64,000 nucleotides of DNA from Paenibacillus_AR mesotrionivorans (lineage in GTDB: Bacteria; Bacillota; Bacilli; Paenibacillales; NBRC-103111): NCBI RefSeq assembly GCF_046098205.1, contig NZ_JBJURJ010000010.1, positions 186,001 to 250,000 on the forward strand. Reading direction: 5' to 3'. The position numbers were made by a program, and so were the translations under genes. How positions within the stretch are numbered: the stretch's first letter is position 1; the number at the start of each line of letters is the position of its first letter. The notes beneath the pieces are model-generated. The model was given only the letters and a program-made list of their open reading frames with translations. It did no database searches and was not told the DNA's origin. Positions 1 through 10,132 of this stretch are shown here, piece by piece.

Positions 1-3000
1 GCATCATCTCTTACTGTATAGTCGATATAGTACGGATTGGAGCGGACAAATTCATTGGCTGAGATGCTGTCAGGGTTAAACACCCTCCCGCCTGCCCCGT
101 AGTTTATGGTGACCCGGTTTGTCAGATCAACATTATCACCGGCAACCGAGTCCCACGCCTCGAAGTCCAGAAGCTTTGACTTGTCATAGGCAATGGAGGC
201 ATCCTTGTTAGGCGTCATTCCTTCGATGAAGATCAGCTCTTCGCCGTTTTTAAGCTTTAACACAGGAGGCGTTTTGTCGATTAGTCCGATGTTCACACCA
301 TACGAGGTATAGGCCCCTGTTCTTCCTTCAAGGTTAAAATTGTAAAGTCCGTTTTCCCGGTAGTTCATGGACTTCTCTTGTTCCCAAGGATCGTTTCCGC
401 CCACGAACCTGGCGTCTTTGTCCGTGATGACGGTGACATTCACATTCTGGTTCGTTGCCGGGTTTTTGTCGATTCCCACAACATATCCTTTTTCTTTTCC
501 GGATGTATCCTCACCAACAATAATCTTGTTATGATGCTCCTTTTCTACCCATTCGCCGCTTTGGTTTTGCTCCAGATATTTATAGGTCCAACGAACCTCC
601 CTAACGGCCGGTGTTCCAACTTCAATGCCTTCAACCGTCAGAAGAATCTTTTGCGTGATGCCTGCCGGGTCCCGAACCAGAAAGACATGCTCCCCGTTGG
701 TGTTTACGTTGATCACCGTATTTTTATAGGACCCAACGCCATTTTCGTCCTTTACCTCCGTTAAAAGTGCATGCTCATATCCACGATAAGACACGGTAAG
801 GTCTGTCAGCTTTCGGAGAATGTCCAACGGAACACCGTCAGCGTCACGGATTTGGTCAAATGTGACATTCACGCTCAGCTTATCTTCTGCTAATGCTGCA
901 AGTGCTTCGATCCGCGGCGGCGTGGATACAATATTCGAAATGGTAATCACCTCATGTCCCTGGTTGCCATAGTCGTCAACAAAGAACATGGTCACTGTGC
1001 CATTCTTTCTAAAACGGACAGCCTTTGTGCCGGGAATATGCACGATATCGTTGGCAGTCAGGCTTCCGGTTGGCTCTACACCGGTGACTGTTATGGTTTT
1101 GATATCCTTGCTAAACTGTGTCAGCTCCACATTCACGCTTTGCGCAGTAAGTGTGGTTGGAAGCGTGCTGTACGTCTTTGCGGTTGCCGTTGGCGCCGTT
1201 TTGTTAATGTTTGAAACGGTGATTGGAGTCGTCCAACGGTTGCCGGCATTGTCATAGGCTGTCACATAATAAATGCCTGAGCTGTCAAGCTCCACGACAT
1301 ATTCATTTTCAAGGGGCTCACCCTTGAACGGGTACACCACATCGCCCTTCTTCACCTCGGCAAATGCGATTTCACCTGAATCATCCGATAACGTGATGGT
1401 CGCGAAGATGTTTTGGTTGGTCCTGGATGTGTTCGATAACACATAGGAGGTTTGACCGGCTGTGTTGTCAAATTGGTCATAGCTAACCTTATGAGAGCCT
1501 GTGTTTCCCGCTTGATCCTTGAACTCAAAGGTGAAGGTGTTCACCTCTTGAGTCAGAATCCTTGAGAGTGCCGCGTTGTTGTTTGTCATAGAAAGAGTTT
1601 TTCCGCCGCCGGTAAACTTGAGCGTGGCCATAACCCTTCTATAGGCTTTTCCTTCCTTGATGGGAACCCAATCTCCCAGATAGTTTTCATAGCTGTATTC
1701 AACCGTGTAATGTTTGTCCAGCTCGATTGGCGTTTTATCCATGTTTGAAACGGTGACGGGTTCAACGGTTACCATGCCTGCTTTGTTGGTCACCTTGAAA
1801 TATACCGTCGCATTGTTCTCGAAGGTTTCGGTATGGGAAACCATAGAGTCAACCGGGCTAAAGCTGATGCCGTCATACGAACGTTCAAAGGACAGGATTC
1901 CGCTTTCCGGGTCAGATATGGCCAGTTTTGCCAACACATTCTGGTTGGTTAACTCCGTATTCGAATAGTCCACCTTTACAACAGGAGCCGTTTCGTCAAC
2001 GACTGTAATGGCAGCATACTCCCCTTCCATCCGGTCCGCTTCCATCCCTTCTGTGGTGTATGCCTCGAAATAAACGGATTTGGTCACGGTGCCATCCCTT
2101 AGCGCGTTAAAAACAAGCTTGGAATACGCTGTTCTTCCTTCTACCTCTGTAAATGAAGGCTCAGGAACACTCAGCTCTGTATGCAGCTCTAATCCGGAAT
2201 ACGCTGCGTTTTCAACAAAGAAATATTGCCCCGAATACGCTGGATTGGGAACGACAACATAATAAAGCGTGTCGTCTTGGTTATAGGATATAAACCTTCC
2301 GTTTTGGATGGTTTGACCATTTTTCTCTACATGCCCCGTAATGTCGAAGCCTGTAACAAACTCAACATCCGGTGTGAATTGTAAAACCTTATCCCTTCCA
2401 ACCTCGTCCTGAACATAGAGACTGATGGGATTATTGTTCTGAACAACAACATCATAGACCATGCCATAATCAGCGGATGTTGTTAACAGTCCGGTATGAA
2501 GAAGGTTCGACCTTGCCATATCCCCCACAACATCACCCTCTACAGGCGCGTAAGGCATTACGGTTACAGGGACGTTAAAATAAACGGAAGCCGTTGCGGT
2601 GGTTTTGGTTGTTGTAGGGTTTGCGCTAACCCTTACAATGGATGCTTGGGCATCAACCAGCTCCAGCTTGGAGTCAAAGAATACTTTTTCCGTCACATTT
2701 CCGGATGTGTCAACAGCCTTGATCCCAATTGCATAGGTGCCGCTAAGCCCCTTCAGATTGATGGTATAGGTTTTCTGTAGGTTCCCTTCGCCATCAACGA
2801 CTGCCGGACTGCTGTGCACGTCCACAGATGGGCTTGAACGGAACAACGCATAGTCGGCCTCTGTTAGAATATGGTTTTGTTCGGGGTCCTTAATCAGTGC
2901 GAATGAAACGGTTGAGTCACTTTTGTCCGAAACATCAACAGTGATCGTACCATCCTGCCTTGCTCCTTTTGCCACGATTTCACTTGTTGCAAGGGCAGAT

Positions 3001-6000
3001 GGAGCCGCTTTGTCAATGTTAGAAACGGAAACCGGAACCAAAACACGATTTCCAAGCTCATCGGACAGGATGAGATTTGTTGTTATGTTTTCGCTGATCG
3101 TTACTGTGAATCCGCCGTTGGTATAGGGAGAAACCGTGATTATGTCTGCATCCTTTGGCTCCACTGTCAGCTTGCTGATTCCTGTACCCGCATCATACGC
3201 TGCTATTCTGGCTGTCACGGATGCGTTTGTTGGCTGAATGGTGCTATAGTCCGGCAATTCAAAGGTTGGTGCTTGGCTATCATAAAGAATGGTGACCGGT
3301 CTTGCTTCTGTCAGAAACTCAGGTTTTTCATCAGCAGGATAATTGATAAGCCCGAACTGAAGATAGATGGTGTTGACACCCTCTTGAAGCGGCACAGGTG
3401 TGTCGAGTGTGAAGAGATAATATCCGCCAAAGTTATTGCCCGCTGTAAACGTAGGCACTAAAACGCCGTTATCTGTGGGCATACCGTCCGTTGTTGCATA
3501 ATAGACCGGGTTTTGATATTTCTTCGTGCTATCAATCGTCCATGATTTATGCGGTTCACTCAAAATAGCTGAGACCTTATAGGTTCCATCCGTTGTTGTC
3601 CCCATTCCGTTTAACGTCTTGGGTTGGGTATGCTTTAATTCATCAATCTTCGCTGGTCCTGACCTCATGCCAAAATAGGGAGAAACCTTTTTTCTTTCTC
3701 TGCCATGCGGGTCTTGTGCAACAACAACAATGCTGTACGCACCTGACGGAAGCCCTGTCATGGTCAAGGTTTGATTAACCTCTGCTATGTTTTCACTGTT
3801 AGGTGTCAGAGTCAAAGGATAGTTTGGCGTATCCTCGATTCTAATATCTGTGTCTGGCCTGGATAAATAGTAAAATGCACTTGCAATTCCGCTGTCATCT
3901 GTCACCTTTACAGTAAATTGATGGGATGATTTAAAAAGATCATGCTGACTTCCGACGGTATAGCTGATTTCGGGGTACTCGGAGTCAAAATAATATACTC
4001 TTGAAAAATCGGCAGTGTTTCCAGATGGTTTATCTGTAACCGTATATTCAAGGATGTATCTTTCGTGCATCGTGATGATTCTTCCATTAGCAGCATTACG
4101 CTGTGAAGCATCACCAACATCTTGTCCACTATAAACCCGTAGGTTTTGTGTAAAGGTGGGCGACCAGGTATTGCTGGGATGGGCAATCCATCTATAGCTT
4201 GTTTCAAGGTTTGGATCACTTGTGTCGAAACGGATATCAAACCGTGGCTTTGGAAGGCTGAAATCCTCCGTAATAAGGGTGTCGGCAACATTTCCATTGA
4301 AAATCTGCACAGGTCTTTTATAGTATCTTGACGCTTGTTCGTTTCTTGAATCGTTGCCAAGTGAGTCTACGGTGAAATAATAGAGCGTTCCGTCAAAGTT
4401 CTCACCCTTTGGAATGGATAACATAGCCGTTGCGCTGTCACCTTCTGAGTCTACAAATGCCCACATTCCTTGAGTGGAAGCGATCTCTCCTGATACAGGC
4501 TCAATTTGATCGATTGGAGTATCAGATGGCGCCGCTGCTCCGTTTATAAAGGTATAATACGTCCTTGACCAGCCGTTATTGCTTTGTTGCAGGTCATTCA
4601 TTTCGAAACGATAGTCATTTCTTTTGCGAAGCTGCGCATCCTGCGGTTGTACCGTTTCGTGAATGGTCACTCGCGGCGCCAGGCTATCGATTTTGATATG
4701 TTCAATCTCTGCGTATCCGGCATCTCCGCCCAGCGGATTGTCAGCTTTATCCCATCCATAAAGCCGAAGCTTAAATTCGCCTTCTGTCGGATCGATGGGA
4801 CTGAGCTTTATGCTAACTCCGTTTAACACTTGCGTGTTAATAGGTGCAGTCACCGTTGTTCTGTTTCCTGTACCGTCAAAGTTTTTAATTCTTGTCATTG
4901 CAGGTTCATAGGAATCATTGGTTTTCTTGTACAGCTCATATTTAAAATAGTTTTGATTCGAGGTGGTGTGGGCGACATTCCCCTCCGGATAGAGGGTTTC
5001 GCTTGAAACCATATAAAACTCATGCAGCTTTCTGATATTGTTTTGAATGGAATTTGCCCCCACAAGGTCATTTCCATTCGCGTCGGTCACTCTTATGGTT
5101 GGGGTTTTGGTGTCCACTTTGTGAGTTGAAAAATAAAAGCTTTGGGAGGTTGCGGATTCTGGCGTTGGATTTTCCAATTGATAGGCCTGCGCCCGCCCAT
5201 TTTTCATTAAATGGGTAGACACGTTGTTAAGCTGCAGTCTTACACCCTCGCTTTCAACTGCGCTGACATCCATCGGCACTTTTCCCGTAAACTGAAGCTT
5301 GCCGTTTGGTTTTCCGTCATTGCCTTGCAGCTTGGTCATGGTAAGGTTAGCAAGGGGTGTTTCCGTGCTGTTTCCAAGATACAGCACAGGGGTTGCTTGA
5401 AGGTTTGTGATGAGCTCCGTCTTCACTTCCTGCGTCATGCTTTTTTTATGTATGGAAACCGCCTCGGCTGTGATCGTAATATCTGTAAATTTACGGTTTA
5501 CATATTTATTGTCCGTGCTGGGCGAATAGGTAATCGTCTGGCTGATATCGGGGTTTCCAAGGTCATAGATGCTGCGATAAAACGTATACGTTACATCCTT
5601 ATAATAGTAATCCTCTTGCCCTACCTTTGTTGTTAAATAGGTTTTAACTTCGGGGTTTCCTGAGGTTGTATGGGCGAAGGTTCCCCCAAGGCTTTCAGCA
5701 TGGGTAGACTGGGCAAGCAGCGCCACCCTGTAGGTTAGCGAAATTTCTGCTTTGTCCTGTGCAACCATTTGATCGTAAAGCTTCTTGCGGTCAATATCCA
5801 ACTGAAACGTTTTTGTTTTGGTTGGCTCCTGGAAGGTTAGCCAATCCCTGCCTACCGCGTCGTCCGAAACGCTATAGCTGAAAACCGGAGCATCCTCATA
5901 TTGCATAATGTCATAGTGACCATATTGATCCCTGACATATTTGTTCCATTGTGCGCTTTCAGAGCCTGACGAATTGGCATCCAGATAAAACTCTCCCCCA

Positions 6001-6479
6001 AGCGCATCAACATAACCCATATCTGTGAATTTTCTTTTGGTTACGTCCGAAATATCACGGTAAAGTCTGCCGCGATCTTTTGTCCATGTGTCCAGTCGAA
6101 TGGTCTTCGCCTGTGTCGGATTTGTATTCCCCTCCAGATAAGGAAGCCACAGAACCACAGACTCTCCGTACCAGTCGTCGCTGCCCACCAGCCAAAAAAC
6201 CAATTCATTCATTCTCCAGGGTGGTATATTTTGCATTTTAAATGTACGTTGTGATTCAGACCAAGCTGCAGCGCCGCCAAGGTTTGCTACATGATCAGAG
6301 TTTGTTCCCGATTCATAGGTGCTTACGCCCATGTAAATATCATCGCCTGTTCCGCCGTCGCCGTTTCCTCCTGTTTTCACCCCAAACACATACGTGTACT
6401 CTGTTGCCACATTCGCATAAACAGGCGCTACTGATATTAGAAGCGAAAGGACTAGCATCAAGCTTACAATCTTCTTCAT
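1..6479 (-). CDS. Giant secreted multi-domain surface/adhesin-like protein, C-terminus beyond window
   Basis: Reading back from an ATG at 6479 behind GAGGAGGTAC gives an open frame to the left edge (about 2,159 codons), translated by eye. The first ~23 residues are a signal peptide (KK, hydrophobic core, PVYA cut). Residues ~28-60 (FGVKTGG...GTGDDIYMGV) resemble the start of a PLAT/LH2 beta-sandwich, which is a weak match. The rest is a chain of beta-rich Ig-like modules, recognised by a recurring linker of the type ITVSNINKTAPT, VTVSNMDKTP or VSVSNIDKAAPS followed by NQNV-A-I-ISD. This layout is typical of cell-surface adhesins or stalk proteins of Gram-positive bacteria. No catalytic domain is visible in the portion seen, and any cell-wall anchor would lie beyond base 1. 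It starts 27 bases after the peptidase gene and is probably co-transcribed with it. Function is inferred from architecture only. Confidence 0.8.
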   Translation of the reverse strand, partial: MKKIVSLMLVLSLLISVAPVYANVATEYTYVFGVKTGGNGDGGTGDDIYMGVSTYESGTNSDHVANLGGAAAWSESQRTFKMQNIPPWRMNELVFWLVGSDDWYGESVVLWLPYLEGNTNPTQAKTIRLDTWTKDRGRLYRDISDVTKRKFTDMGYVDALGGEFYLDANSSGSESAQWNKYVRDQYGHYDIMQYEDAPVFSYSVSDDAVGRDWLTFQEPTKTKTFQLDIDRKKLYDQMVAQDKAEISLTYRVALLAQSTHAESLGGTFAHTTSGNPEVKTYLTTKVGQEDYYYKDVTYTFYRSIYDLGNPDISQTITYSPSTDNKYVNRKFTDITITAEAVSIHKKSMTQEVKTELITNLQATPVLYLGNSTETPLANLTMTKLQGNDGKPNGKLQFTGKVPMDVSAVESEGVRLQLNNVSTHLMKNGRAQAYQLENPTPESATSQSFYFSTHKVDTKTPTIRVTDANGNDLVGANSIQNNIRKLHEFYMVSSETLYPEGNVAHTTSNQNYFKYELYKKTNDSYEPAMTRIKNFDGTGNRTTVTAPINTQVLNGVSIKLSPIDPTEGEFKLRLYGWDKADNPLGGDAGYAEIEHIKIDSLAPRVTIHETVQPQDAQLRKRNDYRFEMNDLQQSNNGWSRTYYTFINGAAAPSDTPIDQIEPVSGEIASTQGMWAFVDSEGDSATAMLSIPKGENFDGTLYYFTVDSLGNDSRNEQASRYYKRPVQIFNGNVADTLITEDFSLPKPRFDIRFDTSDPNLETSYRWIAHPSNTWSPTFTQNLRVYSGQDVGDASQRNAANGRIITMHERYILEYTVTDKPSGNTADFSRVYYFDSEYPEISYTVGSQHDLFKSSHQFTVKVTDDSGIASAFYYLSRPDTDIRIEDTPNYPLTLTPNSENIAEVNQTLTMTGLPSGAYSIVVVAQDPHGRERKKVSPYFGMRSGPAKIDELKHTQPKTLNGMGTTTDGTYKVSAILSEPHKSWTIDSTKKYQNPVYYATTDGMPTDNGVLVPTFTAGNNFGGYYLFTLDTPVPLQEGVNTIYLQFGLINYPADEKPEFLTEARPVTILYDSQAPTFELPDYSTIQPTNASVTARIAAYDAGTGISKLTVEPKDADIITVSPYTNGGFTVTISENITTNLILSDELGNRVLVPVSVSNIDKAAPSALATSEIVAKGARQDGTITVDVSDKSDSTVSFALIKDPEQNHILTEADYALFRSSPSVDVHSSPAVVDGEGNLQKTYTINLKGLSGTYAIGIKAVDTSGNVTEKVFFDSKLELVDAQASIVRVSANPTTTKTTATASVYFNVPVTVMPYAPVEGDVVGDMARSNLLHTGLLTTSADYGMVYDVVVQNNNPISLYVQDEVGRDKVLQFTPDVEFVTGFDITGHVEKNGQTIQNGRFISYNQDDTLYYVVVPNPAYSGQYFFVENAAYSGLELHTELSVPEPSFTEVEGRTAYSKLVFNALRDGTVTKSVYFEAYTTEGMEADRMEGEYAAITVVDETAPVVKVDYSNTELTNQNVLAKLAISDPESGILSFERSYDGISFSPVDSMVSHTETFENNATVYFKVTNKAGMVTVEPVTVSNMDKTPIELDKHYTVEYSYENYLGDWVPIKEGKAYRRVMATLKFTGGGKTLSMTNNNAALSRILTQEVNTFTFEFKDQAGNTGSHKVSYDQFDNTAGQTSYVLSNTSRTNQNIFATITLSDDSGEIAFAEVKKGDVVYPFKGEPLENEYVVELDSSGIYYVTAYDNAGNRWTTPITVSNINKTAPTATAKTYSTLPTTLTAQSVNVELTQFSKDIKTITVTGVEPTGSLTANDIVHIPGTKAVRFRKNGTVTMFFVDDYGNQGHEVITISNIVSTPPRIEALAALAEDKLSVNVTFDQIRDADGVPLDILRKLTDLTVSYRGYEHALLTEVKDENGVGSYKNTVINVNTNGEHVFLVRDPAGITQKILLTVEGIEVGTPAVREVRWTYKYLEQNQSGEWVEKEHHNKIIVGEDTSGKEKGYVVGIDKNPATNQNVNVTVITDKDARFVGGNDPWEQEKSMNYRENGLYNFNLEGRTGAYTSYGVNIGLIDKTPPVLKLKNGEELIFIEGMTPNKDASIAYDKSKLLDFEAWDSVAGDNVDLTNRVTINYGAGGRVFNPDSISANEFVRSNPYYIDYTVRDD

Positions 6480-6506
6480 AAAAGTACCTCCTCGTATAGT
6501 CGCGAT

Positions 6507-8153
6507 CTAATCTTTATTGAAAATAGTTGCTATATATTTTGAGCTAAGGCCAATGGCTGTTAGCTCTTCTTTCATTTCAGGTGTCTGTTCGATTCTTCTG
6601 TTAGGGACATATAGCGCCACGCCGTTGCGATTTTTATAGCCTGCCGAATTTCTTACTTCGAATGCAAGCGCTTGGGCTGCAGCAGTGATCTCTGATGATT
6701 CGCCCATGATATCAATCAGATCATATTGGTCAAATATCCCCTCGTTTTTACCTAATAGCTCGGAGTGGTTCGCAAGCTCTGTCAGTGGAGAATCGAATGC
6801 TGCCACTTCGATTGCCTGAACCAGTGATTCAGCCTGCGAAAGCTTCATCATTGACATTGTTGTTGCCCTATTACCTTCAAGCCCCGAATGAAGGGTAAAG
6901 GAATCTAACATTAACCGCCCCACTCTTTCCGTGCTAATTCGTGGATTTCGCTCCATCGCACCGATCCAGGTCGTATAATACAGCCCTGCTGCAGGGGTTG
7001 CATCCTCAGAAGCGATGAGATAGCTGCCATGGTTCCTAAGAGCATAGGCCGTTTCCACTGTGCCCATCAGACATGCATCAAAGACGATTAAGTCGAAATA
7101 CAGCTCCGATGCACCGATTGCCTCGGAAAGCTCCGAAACCTTCATGGTTTTTCGTCCGTTTAGCTCGTCTGCCCCAAATCCGCCCATCGTACCATACCCG
7201 TGGTCCCATAAAATCAATATGTATCGCTCACTCGGTGCAGCGGCTTTGCCCCAAACGAGAAAATCCCTCAGTGTTGCAGGGTCTGATGCGGCGGTTTGGA
7301 TAAGGCCTTCGTGCTTTTTAAGCTGGCCACCGCTAACCTCAAAACGTTCTGCTGCTCCATTCGTCATATATGTATTGTGATAGTTGAGCGTTCCACCTGT
7401 TTGAATCAGGATTTTTGTATGTTTGCTTGGCTGGCCGCGAAGTATTTCTTCCAGGTCAGCCGTTAGCCGGCCCTGCTGTGATTCAAGGTCAGAACCCACG
7501 GCATAGATTAAAACCGTCGAAGACTCCACCTGTTTATCCTGCTCCCAGAGCGACCTTGCCTCGTTTAAGCCCTGTGTTGTAAAAATACCTGCTTCACTAT
7601 GGATTTGGCCTAGTGTCGCAAGCTGGTTTTTGGGTCTTGTGTTTAACACATAGCTGCTTATTCTGGCAAGAGTGCCCCGGTTGAATTCGGCTCCTTCTGT
7701 AAGGTCTATTCCTAAAACCCTCGAGGCAAAAGCTACAGCGGTTTCATAGGTGAAGTCGCCCTTTGACTCGGAATATCCCAAAACCCGTAAAACCATTGCA
7801 CAATATTGGGTAAGAGAGGTTGGCTGCTCACCGCCAAAATGATTTTCATTGATTCCGTTCACTACACCCTGTGCATAGGCATACGACACATAGGGACCTT
7901 CCCAGCCAGTATCGAGAAATGGATTACTGTAGGTGCTTTTCAGGAGTTCTTCTTCCTTCCCCCACAGACGAAGCATCATCACAAGGGATTCTGCCCGGGT
8001 AGGCACCCTCGAAAGCTCGTATCCATTCTCCGTTCCACTGAACAATCCCAAGCGGTTTAGCGCTTCAGCATAGCTTGAGCCTTGTGCTGCTGCCAATGGA
8101 GATGCTGCAAAAAGAAGAAGCAACAAAAAGATTGCCATTCGGATATATTTCAT
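6507..8153 (-). CDS. Secreted SLH-domain clostripain-family (C11) cysteine peptidase
   Basis: The product has 548 residues from the ATG at 8153, chosen because AAAGGT sits about 8 bases upstream; an in-frame TTG at 8171 is less likely. Residues 1-24 form a signal peptide ending AAA-Q. Residues ~27-190 look like S-layer-homology repeats (NPFLDTGWEGPYVSYAYAQG, then a second copy), which bind secondary cell-wall polymer. The C-terminal half (~210-548) is a clostripain-like peptidase fold. His318 in LILWDHGYGTMGG and Cys361 in FDACLMGTVE form the expected catalytic dyad. Clostripain relatives usually cleave after Arg or Lys and often self-process; that is family knowledge, not shown here. The giant surface protein follows at once on the same strand, so a role in processing it is a reasonable inference. 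Confidence 0.88.
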   Translation of the reverse strand: MKYIRMAIFLLLLLFAASPLAAAQGSSYAEALNRLGLFSGTENGYELSRVPTRAESLVMMLRLWGKEEELLKSTYSNPFLDTGWEGPYVSYAYAQGVVNGINENHFGGEQPTSLTQYCAMVLRVLGYSESKGDFTYETAVAFASRVLGIDLTEGAEFNRGTLARISSYVLNTRPKNQLATLGQIHSEAGIFTTQGLNEARSLWEQDKQVESSTVLIYAVGSDLESQQGRLTADLEEILRGQPSKHTKILIQTGGTLNYHNTYMTNGAAERFEVSGGQLKKHEGLIQTAASDPATLRDFLVWGKAAAPSERYILILWDHGYGTMGGFGADELNGRKTMKVSELSEAIGASELYFDLIVFDACLMGTVETAYALRNHGSYLIASEDATPAAGLYYTTWIGAMERNPRISTERVGRLMLDSFTLHSGLEGNRATTMSMMKLSQAESLVQAIEVAAFDSPLTELANHSELLGKNEGIFDQYDLIDIMGESSEITAAAQALAFEVRNSAGYKNRNGVALYVPNRRIEQTPEMKEELTAIGLSSKYIATIFNKD

Positions 8154-8307
8154 CAAATTCCGACCTTTCAAGCTGCATATTTGCTCTTCTATTAGCGGAT
8201 TTTATCCTATCCCGTTACTGTATCATGGCGGATTAGCCCCTGTGAGAAAGTTAAAGAAATCTTTAAGTTCACACGTGCAGCTAAAATTTGGTATCCAACG
8301 CTAATAG

Positions 8308-8342
8308 GAGCCGTGCTTCGTGTAGCTCGAAGCACGGCTCCT
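8308..8342. terminator. Strong hairpin downstream of yggS-like gene
   Basis: There is a 14-bp perfect stem (GGAGCCGTGCTTCG pairing with CGAAGCACGGCTCC) with a 7-base loop. It lies 38 bases past the stop of the minus-strand YggS gene and ahead of the peptidase operon. The T-tract is poor on both sides (TTAATT and TATTAG), so termination efficiency is uncertain. Confidence 0.6.
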
Positions 8343-8380
8343 TAATTGAAAGAGCTGCAGGCGCCCGGAAGGGCTGATGG

Positions 8381-9127
8381 TTACTCATTCCCGCGTATAT
8401 TTTCATTCCAGTAATAGCTGTCCGGCAAGTACCGCTCTCCAAAAATTTTGGTTCCCACACGAATAATTGTTGCGCCCTCTTCAATGGCTGCCTCGAAATC
8501 GCCGGACATTCCCATGGAAAGCTCATCCGTCCCCACATGCGGGATGTCCTTCTCCCGGATTTGATCCCGTATGGATTTCAGCAGCCGAAAGCATTGCCGT
8601 GTCTCCTCAGGCGTTCCCTTCCACTTCCCGATTGTCATCAGTCCCTTAATCCTGATCCTCTCCAGCGCCGCTAATTGCTCCACCAGCTCCAGAGCGGATT
8701 CGGGCGGAACTCCGAATTTACTCTCCTCGTAAGACGTATTGACCTGCACCAGAATGTCCATGGTTTTGTTTTCCTTCAGAAGCTGCTGGTTCAGAGCCTG
8801 TCCCAATTTCAACCGGTCAACAGAATGAATGAGCGTCACATATTTGGCTACATCCTTCACCTTATTCGTCTGCAAATGACCGATGAAATGCCATTCTACC
8901 CGGTTGTATTGCTGCATCAGCGGGAATTTGTCCCGGAGCTCCTGGGCTTTATTTTCCCCGAACAGCACCTCCCCGGCCTGCATCGCCATTTGCAGCTTTT
9001 CCAGCGTTACCGTTTTGGTGGCGAGCAGCAGCTTCACATCCTCCAGCCGACGCCCCGACCTGGCACAGGCCGCTTCCATGTGCTCTCTGACCCTTTTGAG
9101 ATTTTCCTCCACAAAATGGTTCATCAT
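8381..9127 (-). CDS. yggS: YggS/YlmE-family pyridoxal 5'-phosphate homeostasis protein
   Basis: The product has 248 residues, the usual size of this single-domain TIM-barrel family resembling the N-domain of alanine racemase. Lys38 in LLLATKTVTLEKL is the expected PLP Schiff-base lysine. GENKAQELRDK, EWHFIGHLQTNK, LSMGMSGDFEAAIEEGATIIRVGTKIFG are family signatures. The protein binds PLP without known catalytic activity and buffers free PLP in the cytosol. Two adjacent ATGs follow GGAAGGAGA; the first is used here. In Bacillus this gene usually sits in the ylm cell-division cluster, but here it stands alone between accessory genes, so it may be a second copy or a relocated one. It is divergent from the esterase gene. 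Confidence 0.93.
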   Translation of the reverse strand: MMNHFVEENLKRVREHMEAACARSGRRLEDVKLLLATKTVTLEKLQMAMQAGEVLFGENKAQELRDKFPLMQQYNRVEWHFIGHLQTNKVKDVAKYVTLIHSVDRLKLGQALNQQLLKENKTMDILVQVNTSYEESKFGVPPESALELVEQLAALERIRIKGLMTIGKWKGTPEETRQCFRLLKSIRDQIREKDIPHVGTDELSMGMSGDFEAAIEEGATIIRVGTKIFGERYLPDSYYWNENIRGNE

Positions 9128-9241
9128 TCCCGGTCTCCTTCCTCTACATCTCTGTAAAGGTTAGTTTAACAAGGTATGGACCGTTTAGGTACATCCATAA
9201 CTGGGCAATTAGAGCCGTCCATATGCTCATTTATCTTACAC

Positions 9242-9269
9242 TTGAAAACCATTTGTCTAGTAATATAAT
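9242..9269 (+). promoter_or_regulatory. Sigma-A-type promoter of the esterase gene
   Basis: TTGAAA (9242-9247), a 16-base spacer and TATAAT (9264-9269) make a near-consensus vegetative promoter. A GGAGG ribosome site at about 9303 and the ATG at 9316 follow. Confidence 0.7.
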
Positions 9270-9315
9270 CAAATTATAACAATATTTATAGCAGCCAATA
9301 TCGGAGGCATGTTAA

Positions 9316-10071
9316 ATGAACTTTGTAAACCCACCAGCAGAATCACCTCAACATATGACTCATAAAATCTTTTACAGCCACCTATTACATCACGTAATCG
9401 GCTATAACATCTATCTTCCGCCGGGGTACACAGACTGCGGCGAAACCTATCCCGTTGTGTACCACATCCACGGTTGGACGGGCAACGAGTCCTCCGAGAT
9501 CTGGCCGCTGGAGGAGGTCTGCAAAAACAGACGGGCCATTACTGTTTTTATCAACGCGATTTCGTCGGAAGAGAATTATTTCGATGCCTTATTGCAAATT
9601 GAATCCATCCTTATTACGGAATTGATCCCCCATATCGATAGTCAGTACCGAACAGACACCACCCGGGAGAACAGAATGCTGTCCGGGTTTTCGATGGGCG
9701 GCAACATGGCGTTTTATTATGCCGTTAAGCACCCCGGGCTGTTTGGTTCCGTAACCGCATACGCGGGAACCTATCACCATCTCTATTTTAAAGAATACCG
9801 GACTGTGGGGGTAACACCGGAGAAAGTCATCGGGGTATACGAGGATATGTTGAGAGAAGAATGGTATTTGGAGGAAAACAATATTTTATGCTTGGTACGG
9901 CAAAATGCGGAGCAAATCCGCGGCAAACTAAACATTGATATTCATATCGGGACAGCTGACATTTTATTTTGCGATAATGAAATATTACATTTATATATGG
10001 ATTCGTTGAATATCCCGCATGAGTACAGGAAATTCGAGGAGATTGGCCACGACCTGGGGAAAATAGTGTAG
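9316..10071 (+). CDS. Esterase D-type alpha/beta hydrolase
   Basis: This is a 251-residue cytosolic protein without a signal peptide. The nucleophile elbow is GFSMGG with Ser126; the oxyanion region is YHIHGWTGNE; His245 in IGHDLGKIV is the likely catalytic His; and the Asp is probably in HIGTADILF. This order fits the esterase D / feruloyl-esterase / enterochelin-esterase-like group of alpha/beta hydrolases, which cleave carboxylic esters. The start is supported by GGAGG eight bases upstream and by a clear promoter. The gene is monocistronic and ends in a bidirectional hairpin shared with the convergent glycoside hydrolase gene. Deacetylation or deferuloylation of plant polysaccharide would fit the neighbourhood, but the substrate is not shown. 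Confidence 0.85.
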   Translation: MNFVNPPAESPQHMTHKIFYSHLLHHVIGYNIYLPPGYTDCGETYPVVYHIHGWTGNESSEIWPLEEVCKNRRAITVFINAISSEENYFDALLQIESILITELIPHIDSQYRTDTTRENRMLSGFSMGGNMAFYYAVKHPGLFGSVTAYAGTYHHLYFKEYRTVGVTPEKVIGVYEDMLREEWYLEENNILCLVRQNAEQIRGKLNIDIHIGTADILFCDNEILHLYMDSLNIPHEYRKFEEIGHDLGKIV

Positions 10072-10083
10072 CACTGCAAAGTT

Positions 10084-10119
10084 GATAAAGAGGCATATCA
10101 TGTGATATACCCCTTTATC
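10084..10119. terminator. Bidirectional terminator between convergent genes
   Basis: GATAAAG-AGG-ATATCA pairs with TGATAT-CCC-CTTTATC around a 2-base turn, making a near-perfect 16-bp stem. It lies between the ends of the convergent esterase and beta-helix hydrolase genes. Confidence 0.65.
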
Positions 10120-10132
10120 CATCTTATTGCAT

